Positions 44,457-53,742 of a DNA stretch of 64,000 bases are shown in pieces. The notes under the pieces are model-generated. The model did no database searches and was not told the DNA's origin. It saw nothing but the letters and a program-made list of their open reading frames with translations. Source of the stretch: Longimicrobiales bacterium (GTDB lineage: Bacteria > Gemmatimonadota > Gemmatimonadetes > Longimicrobiales > RSA9); assembly GCA_035461765.1 (NCBI GenBank), contig DATHUY010000077.1, positions 1 through 64,000 of the forward strand. Direction: 5' to 3'. A program made the position numbers and the translations under genes. The first letter of the stretch is position 1, and each line of letters begins with the position of its first letter.

Positions 44457-44907
44457 TTCCGATTCCAGGTTGCACTCCGCAGAGGAGCGATACAATGGGT
44501 GCCGTCCGACGCGGTTCGTCGGCCGTAAGATCGTGGCAGTCAATATGATGTGAGCTGCTTATCGAAGTGCTTAAAGCGTCTCCATGTGCCCCGGAGCCTT
44601 CCTGTGCCCGGATATTGCGCTTCCCACCGCTCATTGCGAATCGTGCTGCGGCTCCCCACCGCGGTACGGCTGCCGGTTCCCCGGCGGCCGTTCGCTGAAG
44701 CCCGAAACACGGCAGTAAATGCTCGATGACGAGCAGCAGATCAATCCGACGTGTGCGTGCGATCCTCGCCCGTGCGCGTGCAGGTCTCGCGGGAGCACCG
44801 GGCCATAGACGGCCGGAGCACCGATACGGTGAGCACGTGTGCGCCGCCACGTGTTCTCTCGGCTACCAACAGCGGCGGGCAGCGATGGAGCTGCAGAGGA
44901 GATTCAC
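44457..44907. other. Intergenic region, 451 bases
   Basis: Divergent region between the cupredoxin-like lipoprotein and the outer-membrane protein. A hairpin CCGACG/CGTCGG lies at 44506-44522. The more AT-rich stretch at about 44535-44580 is the best place for promoters. Short open frames on the plus strand here lack a domain and share no ribosome site. I see no RNA gene. Confidence 0.45.
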
Positions 44908-45555
44908 ATGAAGGCACTCAGGTTTGTCACGATGTCCCTCGGCCTGCTCGCCACCCCGGTCGTGGCCTATGGCCAGGCCTGCATGGGCGCGCCGGTCGGC
45001 GGCGGTCAGTACGGCATCGAGGGCGGCATGGGCATGGGCGAAGGCTTCAAGTCCTATACGGGCGGAGTGAACGCCAACCTCAACGGCCCGCTCGCGTTCA
45101 ACGGCGGCGTGTCGGTCACCAAGCCGGACGCAGGCGGCGACAACATCACGACGTTCGGCGCCAACGGCGGTTACGAGCTGACGCAGTCATCCCGCCTGTC
45201 GGCCTGCCCGACCGTCGGCGTGTCGTACTCCAGCTTCAGCACCGACTTTCTCGGCACGACCGTCGACATTAATCAGATCGTGGTTCCGGTCGGCGTCGGT
45301 CTCGGCACCACGCTCCCGGCCGGCCGCATGAACGTCACGCTGTTCGCCGTGCCGCAGTTCCTCTGGTTCCGCACCAGCGGAGACGTCGGCGGCGAGACGC
45401 AGTCGGACACGCAGAACGAGTTCGGTCTGAACACCGGTCTGCGCCTCGGCATGTCGTCCGTCTATGCGGGCGCCGGCATGTCCATGAATTCCATTGAGGA
45501 CTCGGATCCCGTGTTCAACTTCGGCGTCGGGCTCGTGCTCGGCGGCCGTCGCTGA
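44908..45555 (+). CDS. Outer-membrane beta-barrel protein, hypothetical
   Basis: 215 residues. Signal peptide to about residue 20 (VVAYGQA). The mature protein has short alternating strands separated by Gly/Asn/Asp turns (FKSYTGGVNANLNGPLAFNGGVSVTKP) and ends with strand-like FNFGVGLVLGGRR, as in small 8-stranded OmpW/OprG- or OMP_b-brl-like barrels. No aromatic last residue. Function unknown. AGAGGAGATTCAC precedes the ATG, giving a strong ribosome site. Confidence 0.8.
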   Translation: MKALRFVTMSLGLLATPVVAYGQACMGAPVGGGQYGIEGGMGMGEGFKSYTGGVNANLNGPLAFNGGVSVTKPDAGGDNITTFGANGGYELTQSSRLSACPTVGVSYSSFSTDFLGTTVDINQIVVPVGVGLGTTLPAGRMNVTLFAVPQFLWFRTSGDVGGETQSDTQNEFGLNTGLRLGMSSVYAGAGMSMNSIEDSDPVFNFGVGLVLGGRR

Positions 45556-45573
45556 TACGCACCACTGACGTCC

Positions 45574-45609
45574 ACAGCCCCCGGCCGGATCACTCCGGTC
45601 GGGGGCTGT
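45574..45609. terminator. Bidirectional hairpin terminator
   Basis: A 15-bp stem with one G-T pair: ACAGCCCCCGGCCGG (45574-45588) against CCGGTCGGGGGCTGT (45595-45609), loop ATCACT. It sits between the convergent outer-membrane protein and PBP1A genes. CCCATTT follows on the plus side, so no strong T-run, but stem strength and position support termination. Confidence 0.7.
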
Positions 45610-45660
45610 CCCATTTCACTCACCTGGCCTGATCGACAAGGCCGCGGCACTGCGGCTGAC

Positions 45661-47988
45661 CTAGTTGCCGCCCCGCCGACTGTTGCCGCGGCGGCCGCGC
45701 GCTTCCTGGCGCAGCCGCTCCGCGCGCTGGCGCATGAACTCCTCCATCGCACGATCGCGCTCGCGCGCCTGCTCCTCTTCACGTCTGCGGATGTCGCGCT
45801 CACGATCCTGACCGCGTCGATCGAAGCGGTCGTTGTCTCTTGCGCGATCGTCGTCCTCGCCGAAGATGCCGCCGACGCGGTTCCAGAAGTCGCCCCACCA
45901 GTCGCGATACGGGCAGTCGCTCGCCGGCACGTACTCCTGGAGGAACAGCTCGGATGTCGCATGCGTCCCGTTCGGATTGCAGCCATTCTCGAGCACGAGC
46001 CCCGTGTATGGATCGACGCGGTACTCCAGCACGTCGGCCGGCTGGGTCCACTCCGGCACGGCACGGTCGGTATAGACCTGCCGCATGATGCGGCCGAAGA
46101 CGGGCGCGGCGAATCCACCACCCGTGGCTGCGCTGCCGAGCGGACTCGGCTTGTCGTACCCGATCCACACCGTTCCCACGACCTCCGGTGTGTAGCCGAC
46201 GAACCACGCGTCCGTCGCATTGTTCGTCGTACCCGTCTTGCCGGCGACCGCGCCGCGGAACCCCGCAGTGCGCACGCCCGTCCCGGTGCCGTAATTCACA
46301 GCGTCGCGCAGGATGTCCGTGATGATGTAGGCGACAGCGGGCCGCAGGCCGCTGCTCTTCGATGCCGGGGCGGTCTCCCACAGCACTTTGCCGTCCTGAT
46401 CCTCGACGCTGACGATGTAGCGCGGCTCGGCCGTGCTGCCGAGCGTCGCGAACGTAGTGTAGGCGGACGCGAGCTGCAGCGGGCTCATCGCGACGGTACC
46501 GAGCGCCAGGGACGGCGTCTCGTCCATCGCCGCGGTCACGCCTGCCTGGCGCGCCATGGTCGCGACATCGTCGATGCCGACCGCCGACGCCAGACGCACC
46601 GTGGGTATGTTGCGCGAGCGTACCAGCGCGTGGCGCAGCGATACGTTGCCCTCGTAGGAGCCGTCGTAGTTTTCCGGCTCCCACACGTCATTGCGCGACA
46701 GTTCCATGCGCAACGGCGCGTCCAGCACCAGCTGGCTCGTCGGGATGCCGTCCTGCAGCGCCGCCGCATACACGAACGGCTTGAACGCACTGCCCACCTG
46801 CCGACGGCCGAGCAGCGCACGATTGTAACGCGACGTCGCCGGGTTGCGGCCGCCGACCAGCGCGAGGACGTCGCCCGTCTGCGCCTCCATGATGACCACC
46901 GCGCCCTGGAGGTCGCCCGCGCCCTTGCGCACCTGGCCGTCGAGTCGCTTCAACTGCGCTTCCAGCTCCTTCTCCGCCGAGCGCTGTGCCCGCTGATCCA
47001 GCGTCGTGTGGATCCGCAGCCGTGAGCGGTACAGCTCCTCACCGAACCGGTCCTCGAGCAGGCCGCGCACGATGTCGATGTAGTATGCACCCAGCGGTAT
47101 GCCCGTGCGATCCCGTTCGCTGCTCGTGTTGACGGCCAGCTCCTCCTCACGCGCCTCCGTCGCGGTCTCCGCGTCGATGACGTCCTGCTCCTCCATGATG
47201 CTCAGGACCAGGTTGCGCCGCTCCAGACTGCGCTCCGGCCGCCGCCGCGGGTCGTAGTGTGCCGGCGCCTTCGGCAACGCTGCCAGAGTCGCAGTCTCGG
47301 CCAGCGTCAGCTCGGTCGCGGGCTTGTCGAAGTAGAGCTGCGCCGCGGCCTCGATGCCATACGCGCCGCCGCCGAAATAGATGTGGTTGAGGTACATCTC
47401 GAGGATCTCGTGCTTCTCGAAACGCTTCTCGATGTTCCGCGCGACGCGCGCTTCCTGCAGCTTCCGCTTCATCGTGCGCTGCGTGCCCGGCAGGTCCTTC
47501 GGGAATACGTTCCGCGCCAGCTGCATGGGGATCGTGCTCGACCCCTGCGCCACGCCGATCGCGCGCACGTTCGCTAGCGCCGCGCCGAAAACCCGCACCC
47601 AGTCCACGCCGCCATGATCCCAGAACCGCCGGTCCTCGACGGCCACGAACGCGGCCGGTACGTAGTACGGCAGACTGTCGAGCGATACGACGTCGCGCTC
47701 GAACGGCGCCAGGTCCGCGAATTTCTCACCGTCGCGATCCAGCAGCACCGGTGCACCCCCCGGCTGATACGCTGCCAGCTGGCGTACGTCCGGACAGCCG
47801 CCCACGCCGCAGTTCATGTACAGCATCATGCCGGCCGTCAGGGCGATCAGCCCCGCAACCAGTGTCTGGTGCGGGCCGAGCGGCCAGCGCACGTGGCCGG
47901 CCAGGCGGTCCAGCCAGGGCGGCAGATTCAGACGCCGTACGAAGCGCGCAATCCGATCGGAAACCGTGGTGTCGTCCATGGGACGCAT
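45661..47988 (-). CDS. Penicillin-binding protein 1A family (bifunctional)
   Basis: 775 residues. One N-terminal membrane helix (LVAGLIALTAGMMLYM, about 44-60); GT51 transglycosylase at about 95-255 with VEDRRFWDHGG (catalytic Glu), QGSSTIPMQLARN and MYLNHIYFGGGAYGIEAAA; transpeptidase at about 340-640 with the SxxK in VGSAFKPF (about 400), SRN as SxN and AGKTGTT (about 580). It polymerises and cross-links peptidoglycan. The last ~75 residues are a highly charged Arg/Glu/Asp tail (RRREEEQARERDR ...) with no domain. ATG 47979 is an alternative start. Confidence 0.96.
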   Translation of the reverse strand: MRPMDDTTVSDRIARFVRRLNLPPWLDRLAGHVRWPLGPHQTLVAGLIALTAGMMLYMNCGVGGCPDVRQLAAYQPGGAPVLLDRDGEKFADLAPFERDVVSLDSLPYYVPAAFVAVEDRRFWDHGGVDWVRVFGAALANVRAIGVAQGSSTIPMQLARNVFPKDLPGTQRTMKRKLQEARVARNIEKRFEKHEILEMYLNHIYFGGGAYGIEAAAQLYFDKPATELTLAETATLAALPKAPAHYDPRRRPERSLERRNLVLSIMEEQDVIDAETATEAREEELAVNTSSERDRTGIPLGAYYIDIVRGLLEDRFGEELYRSRLRIHTTLDQRAQRSAEKELEAQLKRLDGQVRKGAGDLQGAVVIMEAQTGDVLALVGGRNPATSRYNRALLGRRQVGSAFKPFVYAAALQDGIPTSQLVLDAPLRMELSRNDVWEPENYDGSYEGNVSLRHALVRSRNIPTVRLASAVGIDDVATMARQAGVTAAMDETPSLALGTVAMSPLQLASAYTTFATLGSTAEPRYIVSVEDQDGKVLWETAPASKSSGLRPAVAYIITDILRDAVNYGTGTGVRTAGFRGAVAGKTGTTNNATDAWFVGYTPEVVGTVWIGYDKPSPLGSAATGGGFAAPVFGRIMRQVYTDRAVPEWTQPADVLEYRVDPYTGLVLENGCNPNGTHATSELFLQEYVPASDCPYRDWWGDFWNRVGGIFGEDDDRARDNDRFDRRGQDRERDIRRREEEQARERDRAMEEFMRQRAERLRQEARGRRGNSRRGGN

Positions 47989-48096
47989 ACCCGTGCAAAC
48001 CAGCGGCCAGCATGGCCATGGGAGAAGTCGCGCAGTGAGGCGGCGGAGCGGGCGTTCCCGATCCGCGCGTCACTCGCGGCGGTCACAGGGTGTAAC

Positions 48097-48135
48097 TCCG
48101 CGGGGGCAGGATAGGTCCATCCGCGGGGGCAGGAT
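48097..48135. repeat. Short direct repeat before the PBP1A gene
   Basis: TCCGCGGGGGCAGGAT occurs twice, at 48097-48112 and 48120-48135, seven bases apart. Next to it, 48138-48172 is a GCCGCCGGCGG-type inverted and tandem run. It fills most of the 197 bases between the PBP1A start and the M28 peptidase stop. Origin unknown. Confidence 0.8.
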
Positions 48136-48185
48136 GTAGCCGCCGGCGGGGCGGAATGCCGCCGCCGGCGGATGAAATGCGGCCG

Positions 48186-49580
48186 CTACCGGCCGAAAAC
48201 CACTACGCTCTCGTTGCCGTCGCGGCCCACGGCAGCGACGCCGAATACGTAGTTGTCGATGATGATGTTCTCCATGACGTGCTCGGTCGCGTCCCCTGCG
48301 AACACCCAGTCCGTCCACTGCGGCGCCGTCGTGAGACGCCAGTAGATCTTGTAGCCGGCCAGGTTCGGGTCGTTCACCGCCGACCACGATACGGACGTGG
48401 ACGGCCGCACCGCGCCGCGGATGCGCACCGTGTCAGGCGGCGGCGGCGCCCACGCGAGTGCGGACAGGACCGCCGCATTCACACCCGTCAGCTTGCGTGC
48501 GTAGTCGAAGTTCACGCCTTCCACTACGTCGCCGTACTCGATGCCATCCTCTGTCCGGATGTTCTGATGCTGACGAGTGTAGTTCTCGTGCGCTTCCATG
48601 ATGCGCACGCCGGGATATCCGAGATCATTGAACGGACGGTGATGTCCGCCGCGGCCGAAGCGGTCGAGGCGATAGATCATCATGGCGTCCAGGTTCGTGA
48701 AATACTCGCTCGTGATTCGTTCGACGTACCGCGCCAGCTGCCTCGATATGCCATCCACCTCGCCGCCGGCCGTGCGGCGCGAACGCCGTTCACGCTCCGT
48801 CTCGGTGACGGGCGTCGGCTCGGAGAACACGCGGAACACGGTGTTCTCGATGACACCGTCGAGCCCTTCGATGTTGCCGATCATGTCGTTGTTGAGCACT
48901 GCCTCGATGATCCAGCCGGCCTCCTGCGCCACACTCGCCATGTGCTGGCCACCCCAGAGACCCTGCTCCTCACCGGACAGCCCGACGAATACGACGCTCT
49001 TGCCATAGCGACGCTGCGACATGACGCGGGCTGCCTCGATCACGCCGGCCATCCCGCTCGCGTTGTCGTTGGCGCCCGGCGCGTCACTCGTGAAGTCCGA
49101 GCCATTGGAGGCGCGCGAATCGATGTCGCCCGCCATGATGACGTAGCGGTTCGGATGCGTGGTGCCGCGCAGGATCGCGATCACGTTCACCACGTTCACT
49201 GGCTGCGGCTCCGTGGCGCCCTGTGGCCGCCCCTGGACAGTGGAGGACTGATACGAGACCTCAAGACAGCCGCCGCACGCGTTGGAGATGCGGTCGAACT
49301 CCGCCTTGATCCAGCGCCGCGCAGCGCCGATACCGCGCGTGGCCGAGAGCGTGTCGGAGTACGTGTTTCGCGTGCCGAAGCCGGCCAGCGTCCGGATGTC
49401 CGCCTCGATCCGCTCGGCCGACACGTCATCGACGATGTCGTAGATGCGCGCATCGCGCGCGGGCGGCATGTTGCGCTGCGCAGGCTGCTGGGCGCGGACC
49501 GGCGCGGCCAGCGTCAGCGAGCATGCGAGAAGCAGAAAACCTGCAGCGGTCGAGGTGCGGCCAGCGTGGCTCCGGGCCAT
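48186..49580 (-). CDS. M28-family metallopeptidase, exported, with C-terminal FN3-like domain
   Basis: 464 residues. Signal peptide ending APVRAQ. Peptidase core at about 95-370: VIMAGDIDSRAS, GANDNASGMAGVIEAARVM (bridging Asp), FVGLSGEEQGLWGG (catalytic Glu), NNDMIGN and RPFNDLGYPGVRIMEAHENY. First-ligand histidine is replaced: AGDIDSR stands where HxD (H-Y-D-S) is usual, so one zinc ligand may be missing. The last ~85 residues are a fibronectin-type-III-like module (SVSWSAVNDPNLAGYKIYWR). Probably a secreted aminopeptidase. CAGGAGAAGTC precedes the start. Confidence 0.88.
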   Translation of the reverse strand: MARSHAGRTSTAAGFLLLACSLTLAAPVRAQQPAQRNMPPARDARIYDIVDDVSAERIEADIRTLAGFGTRNTYSDTLSATRGIGAARRWIKAEFDRISNACGGCLEVSYQSSTVQGRPQGATEPQPVNVVNVIAILRGTTHPNRYVIMAGDIDSRASNGSDFTSDAPGANDNASGMAGVIEAARVMSQRRYGKSVVFVGLSGEEQGLWGGQHMASVAQEAGWIIEAVLNNDMIGNIEGLDGVIENTVFRVFSEPTPVTETERERRSRRTAGGEVDGISRQLARYVERITSEYFTNLDAMMIYRLDRFGRGGHHRPFNDLGYPGVRIMEAHENYTRQHQNIRTEDGIEYGDVVEGVNFDYARKLTGVNAAVLSALAWAPPPPDTVRIRGAVRPSTSVSWSAVNDPNLAGYKIYWRLTTAPQWTDWVFAGDATEHVMENIIIDNYVFGVAAVGRDGNESVVVFGR

Positions 49581-49605
49581 GACTTCTCCTGTTCTGGGGG
49601 GTCGT

Positions 49606-49652
49606 ACAGAATAACAATCGGAGCGCGCCGTGCAACCGCCGGCGCGCTCCGA
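49606..49652 (-). terminator. Intrinsic terminator
   Basis: A perfect 12-bp stem, TCGGAGCGCGCC (49618-49629) with GGCGCGCTCCGA (49641-49652), loop of 11 bases. On the minus strand it is followed by the T-rich TTGTTATTCTG (49617-49607). It ends the transcript of the Ig/metalloprotease lipoprotein gene and separates it from the M28 peptidase gene. Confidence 0.8.
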
Positions 49653-49707
49653 TCCGATGTCTGCCGCGATGTCAGCCGCGCCGCACGGACGCGCCGACTC
49701 CACCGGC

Positions 49708-50886
49708 TCAGGGCAGGATGTGCGGCGCCGCCATCGGCCGTTCCGTGATCTCGTAGCGCCATGTACTCGCGTTCCACAATGCCCGCTGTGGCGACGGCAC
49801 CGAGTAGAGATCGGCGGCATTGTAGTCCACGGTATAGCCGATGTCCTCCAGGGAGCCGATCGTAATCGCGCTCAGCGGATTGCCCCCCGCGCTGATGAAG
49901 CCGGTCATCAGCTCGTTGCCCAGCACGGCCTCCCGCCAGTGACTCAGCCGCGTGCCCTCGCCGCCCGTGTTCTCGACCGGCACGCCCACTCCGTTGACCG
50001 CTACGCCGCCCGCGAGCTGGAACGCCGACAGTGCCCCGGTACCCGAGAAGTACGGGTTGGACGCCGTATCCTGGAGCAGGCCGAACTGCGGATCGCTCCA
50101 GATGGTCGGGAAGCCGAGCACATGCCCGAGCTCGTGCAGGATCACGTCGCCCAGGATCCCGTTCTGCGCCATCAGCGTCAGGTCGGCCCGGTCGAAGCGC
50201 ATGATCCCGAACACCGGTAGCCGGCTGGTGTTGCGGATGTAGCACGGCCCCGCACTGCCGAGGACTTTGCCCGGCCCGTCGATCGAATCAACCTGCACGT
50301 AGACCAGCAGGTCATCGACCACCTCGTTCACGGCGGGATGGTCTACCAGCGCCTCGCCGTCCGCATCCTTGCACGCACCGGCGGGAATGTTCATCTGCAC
50401 GTTCGGCAGGTCGCCTGTGATCACCTGCTGCCAACGCAGCCGCGCATTCGTGAACGCAGCTTCCTGCGCCGCGCTCACTGTGCCCACATAGCGGATGTCG
50501 ATGCAGAAAACGCCGCACGTCGTGACCGTGAACGTCACCGGGTCGAGCCCGGGGACCGTCGCCACGAGAGTGTTCACGCCGGGCTCCGGTCCGAGCGTCC
50601 ACGTGACGCTGGCTGTACCGCTGTTGTTCGTCGTGACGGTCGAGCTGCTGACGCTGCCGCCCCCGGCCGTCACCTGGAACGTCACGACCGCGCCGGCGAC
50701 GACCCTTCCCGCGACATCGCGCACGACCACGGTCGGCGTCACGGTCTGGCCGACCGCGCGGCTCGTCGGTACGCTGCCGCTCACCGATACGGTCGCAGGC
50801 TCCTGCGGATCGAACGAAGATTCGTTGCACGCGCCCAGGAGAAGGCCGGCCGCAAGCAGGGCGTAGCACGTATGAAGGCGCTTCAT
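49708..50886 (-). CDS. Lipoprotein with Ig-like domain and HELGH metalloprotease-like domain
   Basis: 392 residues. Lipobox LLLGAC. About 30-120 is a bacterial Ig-like (Big_1-type) domain (VGQTVTPTVVVRDVAGRVVAGAVVTFQVTAGGGSV ... GTASVTWTLG). About 130-392 resembles a zinc metalloprotease of the leishmanolysin-like group: GDVILHELGHVLGFPTIW has HExxH, and a later His (RLSHWREAVLGNELMTGF) with the Met of a possible Met-turn fits the metzincin plan. It may be a surface protease; leishmanolysin-type assignment is moderate. CAGGAATGCC precedes the ATG. Confidence 0.85.
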   Translation of the reverse strand: MKRLHTCYALLAAGLLLGACNESSFDPQEPATVSVSGSVPTSRAVGQTVTPTVVVRDVAGRVVAGAVVTFQVTAGGGSVSSSTVTTNNSGTASVTWTLGPEPGVNTLVATVPGLDPVTFTVTTCGVFCIDIRYVGTVSAAQEAAFTNARLRWQQVITGDLPNVQMNIPAGACKDADGEALVDHPAVNEVVDDLLVYVQVDSIDGPGKVLGSAGPCYIRNTSRLPVFGIMRFDRADLTLMAQNGILGDVILHELGHVLGFPTIWSDPQFGLLQDTASNPYFSGTGALSAFQLAGGVAVNGVGVPVENTGGEGTRLSHWREAVLGNELMTGFISAGGNPLSAITIGSLEDIGYTVDYNAADLYSVPSPQRALWNASTWRYEITERPMAAPHILP

Positions 50887-51099
50887 GGCATTCCTGTGAT
50901 GTCGGATTCGGTCTCCGTCCGCCGCGGATCCTTCAGCCAATTTAGCCGGCAGGTATCCCTGGAGTCCACGACCGATGCCCCGCCCGCGGCTACGCCGGAA
51001 GGGGGTGGATATGATAACCCTCATGAACCGCAACGGGTTCCGCCCGGAACGCTCGCTGCCGCCGGTTCTGACGCGCTTGTATGGGTCCGGGGCTACTTG

Positions 51100-52368
51100 T
51101 CAGCCCACAAAGATCCGGGCAATGAAGAAGAGCAGCGCGGACGCACACGCTGCGACCGGGACCGTCGCCAGCCAGGAATTCACGATGTTGCGGATGACGC
51201 GCAGGTTGAGCGCGCCGATGCCGCGCGCAAAGCCGACACCGATGACTGCACCGACGAGCGTGTGCGTCGTCGAGATCGGCAGGCCGAGACTGCTCGCCAG
51301 CAGCACCGTGGCGGCCGCACCGAACTCGGCGCTGAATCCGCGGGTCGGTGTGATCTCGGTGATCTCCTTGCCGATCGTGGCGATCACCTTGTAGCCGAGC
51401 GTGGCGAGGCCGAGCACGATGCCGCCGCCGCCCAGCACCAGCACCCAGAGCGGCACGCCCACCGTGGCGGGCACCGCGGCGTACCCGGCCTGCGACAGCG
51501 ACACCACGGCGGCCACGGGTCCGATCGCGTTGGCCACGTCATTGGCGCCGTGCGCGAACGCGACGAAGCAGGCAGTGCCGATCTGGAGCAGCGCGAACAC
51601 CCGCTCCACGAACTGGTAGGGGCTCATGCCGGGCGCCGGTGTCATGTTGCGCGTGAGCGCGGACGCCAGTACAGCGGAGACCACGCCGGCCGCGCCCGCC
51701 ACCGCGAACGACATCACCACGGGCGGCACGTCCATCCGGTTGCCGAGCACCTTGTAGATGAAGGACAGCACCAGCAGCATCACGACGAACCCGACGATCC
51801 ACGGCGACGTCCGGATCGTCGCCGCGACGGGGTCCGGCGTGTTCAGAATGAACTTGCGGATCGCAAAGAAACTGAGGAAGGCGAGCAGTCCGCCGAGCAT
51901 CGGCGACACCACCCAGCTCATCATGATCTGCAGCAGCTTGCCCCAGTCCACGCCATCCAGACCGAAGCTCACGAGACCGATGCCGATGACTGCGCCGACG
52001 ATCGAGTGGGTGGTGGAGACCGGCAGGCCGAAGTGCGTCGCCGTGTGGAGCCAGGCGGCGGCGGCGATGAGCGCGCACAGCATCCCGACCGCGAGCAATA
52101 TCGGCCCGCGCTCGCCCCACGGCCCGTCCACATCGAACATTGCCGTATCGATGATTCCCTTGCTGATGGTCTGCGTGACGTTCGATCCGATCAGGACGGC
52201 ACCGGCGAACTCGAGGACTCCCGCCAGCACGATCGCACCGAGGAGGGTGAGCGCGCCGGAGCCCACCGACGTGCCCATCGCGTTGGCCACGTCGTTGGCC
52301 CCGATCCCCCAGGCCATGTACAACCCGCCGATGAGGACTCCGGCGAGGATTATGAAGCCGAGGGTCAT
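51100..52368 (-). CDS. pit: Pit-family inorganic phosphate transporter
   Basis: 422 residues and about ten membrane segments. The two PiT signatures are clear: GANDVANAMGTSVGSGAL near the N-terminus and GANDVANAIGPVAAV in the second half, with the paired GLPVSTTHSIVGAVIG and GLPISTTHTLVGAVIG. Low-affinity phosphate uptake driven by protons or Na+. The start overlaps the stop of the DUF47 gene by 4 bases (ATGA), so the pair is a translationally coupled operon. Confidence 0.96.
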   Translation of the reverse strand: MTLGFIILAGVLIGGLYMAWGIGANDVANAMGTSVGSGALTLLGAIVLAGVLEFAGAVLIGSNVTQTISKGIIDTAMFDVDGPWGERGPILLAVGMLCALIAAAAWLHTATHFGLPVSTTHSIVGAVIGIGLVSFGLDGVDWGKLLQIMMSWVVSPMLGGLLAFLSFFAIRKFILNTPDPVAATIRTSPWIVGFVVMLLVLSFIYKVLGNRMDVPPVVMSFAVAGAAGVVSAVLASALTRNMTPAPGMSPYQFVERVFALLQIGTACFVAFAHGANDVANAIGPVAAVVSLSQAGYAAVPATVGVPLWVLVLGGGGIVLGLATLGYKVIATIGKEITEITPTRGFSAEFGAAATVLLASSLGLPISTTHTLVGAVIGVGFARGIGALNLRVIRNIVNSWLATVPVAACASALLFFIARIFVG

Positions 52369-53039
52369 CGTTTCGCGAGCATCACGCGGAGCAGATCGGC
52401 CGTGTTCTCCGCGTGGTCCGCGATGTTGCCGAGCGCGCGGAAGATGTTCATCCACAGCACTACGGACACGGCGCCGATCTCCGGCTCATGATCGAACATG
52501 ATGCGCGTGGCTTCCGCCTGCCGCTTGTCCGCTTCCCACTCCAGGTTCGAGATCCTGCGGATCTGCTCCATCATGCGATCCACTTCCGGTCCGGCGAACG
52601 ACGCTCCCTCGAGCGATGGCAGCTCCGACGCGACCTTGAACCATGCCTGCGCCGCTTCGTTCACCGCAGTCACCAGGGCCATCACCGGTGGATGCATTTC
52701 CTTCGGCGCGCCCGTTTCGCGCATCGTCACGAGCACCCCCACGTCCTCGGCTCGATCCGCTATGCTGTCCTGCTCCTTCAGGAACATCAGCACGTCGCCC
52801 CGGTCCACCGGCATCATCAGCGATTTCGGCAGGTGATCGCGGATATCGTTCTTCACGATGTCGGCCTTGTGCTCGAGCTTCGAGATCCGTTCATACAGGT
52901 CGAGCGCCGCCTTGCGGTCTCCGGCCAGGAACGCCTCGACCAGCGGCGTCGTGAGCTCAACTGTGGCGCGTACCTGCTCCGCGTGCTGCGCGAGCGATCC
53001 GAATGGCGACTTTCCGAACAGTGCGACGATCGGGCGCAT
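52365..53039 (-). CDS. DUF47 family (PhoU-like) phosphate transport regulator
   Basis: 224 residues, all alpha. VRATVELTTPLVEAFL, SKLEHKADIVKNDIRDHLPKSLMMPVDRGDVLMFLKEQDSIADRAEDV and the C-terminal RISNLEWEADKRQAEATRIMF are the DUF47/TIGR00153 pattern with its metal-binding ExxxD segments. These PhoU-like proteins pair with Pit transporters and probably control them. GGAGGAAGTC directs the start to ATG 53039; ATG 53057 gives six more residues. Confidence 0.94.
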   Translation of the reverse strand: MRPIVALFGKSPFGSLAQHAEQVRATVELTTPLVEAFLAGDRKAALDLYERISKLEHKADIVKNDIRDHLPKSLMMPVDRGDVLMFLKEQDSIADRAEDVGVLVTMRETGAPKEMHPPVMALVTAVNEAAQAWFKVASELPSLEGASFAGPEVDRMMEQIRRISNLEWEADKRQAEATRIMFDHEPEIGAVSVVLWMNIFRALGNIADHAENTADLLRVMLAKR

Positions 53040-53220
53040 GACTTCCTCCGTATCCATGACGACAGCAACGGCGCCGGTAAAATAGGGGCGTGGGCCGGGA
53101 GCGACAGTCTTGCGGCAGTTGCCTGTTTCTTGCACCCCCTCGGCGCCCGTGACCGGGTGGGGGACCGGCACGCGCCGCGAGGCTGCGGCGCATAAGCGTA
53201 AACACCACGTTCAGGCAGAC

Positions 53221-53742
53221 ATGAGAGTCCTAAGGGCAGTGCTTCTCACAGTCGTGCTGCTGGCGCCAGCCGCCCTGCGGGCACAGGAGCCGCAGTCGCG
53301 CGCACTCGCAACCACCATCGGAGGGCTGGCCGGTATGGGTGCCGGCGCCTATCTGACGGTATCCGTCGTCGTCCTGGAGGCGCGCTTCGGCCGATACATC
53401 CACGACATCGATGACGTGCTGGGGTGGCGCGCCGCTCCCATATTGCTGGGTGGCGCGGCCGGGGCGGGGCTCGGGCTGTACAGTCCGGAGCGTCTCCAGG
53501 GCGTGGTCGTATATGGCGCGATCGGGCTCGGTGCCGGCGCCCTCACCGGAATGCTCCTTGGCAACACGATCTGGGAGCCGCCGGAGGGCCGCTGGGCGGG
53601 CGCCGCGATCGGCGCCGGCCTGGGAATGGTCATCGGTAACACGATCGGAGTCATGAATCCACTGAACCTCTTCACGGAAGGCGAGGACGGCACCGCTGCG
53701 GCGAGCGCCGGCGTACCCATCGTTTTCAGAATCCCACTATGA
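53221..53742 (+). CDS. Hypothetical exported glycine-rich membrane protein
   Basis: 173 residues. Signal peptide to about 21 (LLAPAALRAQ). The rest contains glycine-rich hydrophobic stretches (GGLAGMGAGAYLTVSVVV; APILLGGAAGAGLGLY; GAIGLGAGALTGMLLGN; GAAIGAGLGMVIGN) like glycine-zipper outer-membrane or membrane-pore proteins. No function known. Its stop overlaps the start of the next gene (ATGA), so these three genes to 55731 look like one operon. Confidence 0.7.
   Translation: MRVLRAVLLTVVLLAPAALRAQEPQSRALATTIGGLAGMGAGAYLTVSVVVLEARFGRYIHDIDDVLGWRAAPILLGGAAGAGLGLYSPERLQGVVVYGAIGLGAGALTGMLLGNTIWEPPEGRWAGAAIGAGLGMVIGNTIGVMNPLNLFTEGEDGTAAASAGVPIVFRIPL

Noticed and set aside
44726-44911. Small plus-strand frame before the outer-membrane protein gene
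   Set aside because: It is Arg/Ala-rich, has no ribosome site, and overlaps the real gene's own ribosome site and start in another frame.
50338-52491. Open frame of 717 codons on the plus strand opposite the Ig/metalloprotease and Pit genes
   Set aside because: It is rich in Arg, His, Asp and Glu with no domain, spans two unrelated real genes on the other strand, and is the kind of antisense frame that GC-rich third positions create.
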